Translations under genes and position numbers: made by a program
Assembly: GCA_944390735.1 (NCBI GenBank)
Contig: CALXRL010000017.1
Span: 1-41,790, forward strand
Length of the DNA: 41,790 nt
Direction of reading: 5' to 3'
Source of the DNA: an uncultured Victivallales bacterium
GTDB taxonomy: Bacteria; Verrucomicrobiota; Lentisphaeria; Victivallales; UBA1829
Shown here: positions 41,751 through 41,790 of the stretch, piece by piece
Layout: every line of letters starts with the position of its first letter
How positions within the stretch are numbered: position 1 is the stretch's first letter
Notes under the pieces: generated by a model
The model's input: only the letters and a program-made list of their open reading frames with translations
What the model was told of the DNA's origin: nothing
The model's database searches: none

Positions 41751-41790
41751 ATGAACACGGTCCCTGTCCAGTATGAACAGAATACGGAAC
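41751..41790 (+). CDS. Start of a gene running off the window (3' partial)
   Basis: AAGGAG (41736-41741) is followed 9 bases later by ATG 41751, whose frame (MNTVPVQYEQ...) stays open to the end of the window. A competing ATG at 41747 gives only nine codons before a stop. Thirteen residues are too few for any family call. The position after a terminator and a regulatory-looking region supports a new transcription unit. Confidence 0.4.
   Translation, partial: MNTVPVQYEQNTE

Noticed and set aside
41747..41776. Nine-codon open frame at the right edge
   Set aside because: Although close to the ribosome site, it ends after nine codons; the frame from ATG 41751 stays open. A leader peptide cannot be excluded.

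Overview
The window reads as a piece of a Lentisphaerota genome, most likely from a Victivallis-like gut or anaerobic polysaccharide degrader. This is inferred from a GC-rich coding style, very large secreted glycoside hydrolases (GHs), single pseudopilins (type II secretion/type IV pilin-like proteins with a [13 protein letters not shown]-terminus) placed next to GH genes, and several AraC, LacI and DeoR regulators. No rRNA, tRNA, CRISPR array, transposase or phage gene was seen, and no sugar transporter is present.

Layout. (1) 1-1917: the 3' part of a clan GH-A hydrolase with a CBM9-like tail. It converges on (2) 10012-1991, a seven-gene minus-strand sugar operon: PfkB kinase, FucI-like isomerase, IolB-family isomerase, FGGY kinase, GlcD-like flavoprotein, cysteine-poor GlcF-like partner, class II aldolase. 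It is divergent from a DeoR regulator (10308-11030), and the shared control region carries repeated TGAGAA/TTCTCA sites. (3) 14373-11167: a cytoplasmic GH35-GH27 pair. (4) 14534-14975: a structured intergenic repeat cluster. (5) 18113-15061: lnt-rsmB. Divergent from it is 18333-22714: nadB, pcnB, a small membrane protein and an unknown anchored protein, all overlapping. (6) 27384-22790: pseudopilin plus a 1286-residue secreted GH, divergent from a PocR-AraC regulator with clear activator-type boxes. (7) 28566-28934: a small coiled-coil lipoprotein. (8) 31241-28977: an unrecognised secreted protein, with a LacI regulator upstream. (9) 33535-32702: a cupin-AraC regulator, divergent from 33687-41513: GH78-like enzyme, FAD oxidoreductase, second pseudopilin and a 1199-residue secreted GH. 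(10) The start of another gene at the right edge.

How it fits together. The repeated theme is a locally regulated glycan module: a sensor regulator, a pseudopilin, and a secreted GH-A enzyme ending in a CBM9-like domain. Cytoplasmic GH27, GH35 and GH78-like enzymes would finish imported oligosaccharides. The seven-gene operon would channel an unidentified monosaccharide through two isomerase-kinase pairs to one aldolase. The housekeeping block (lnt, rsmB, nadB, pcnB) sits between these accessory modules. The most interesting items are the hybrid sugar operon with its degenerate Fe-S partner, the recurrent pseudopilin-GH pairing, and the compact AraC switch regions.
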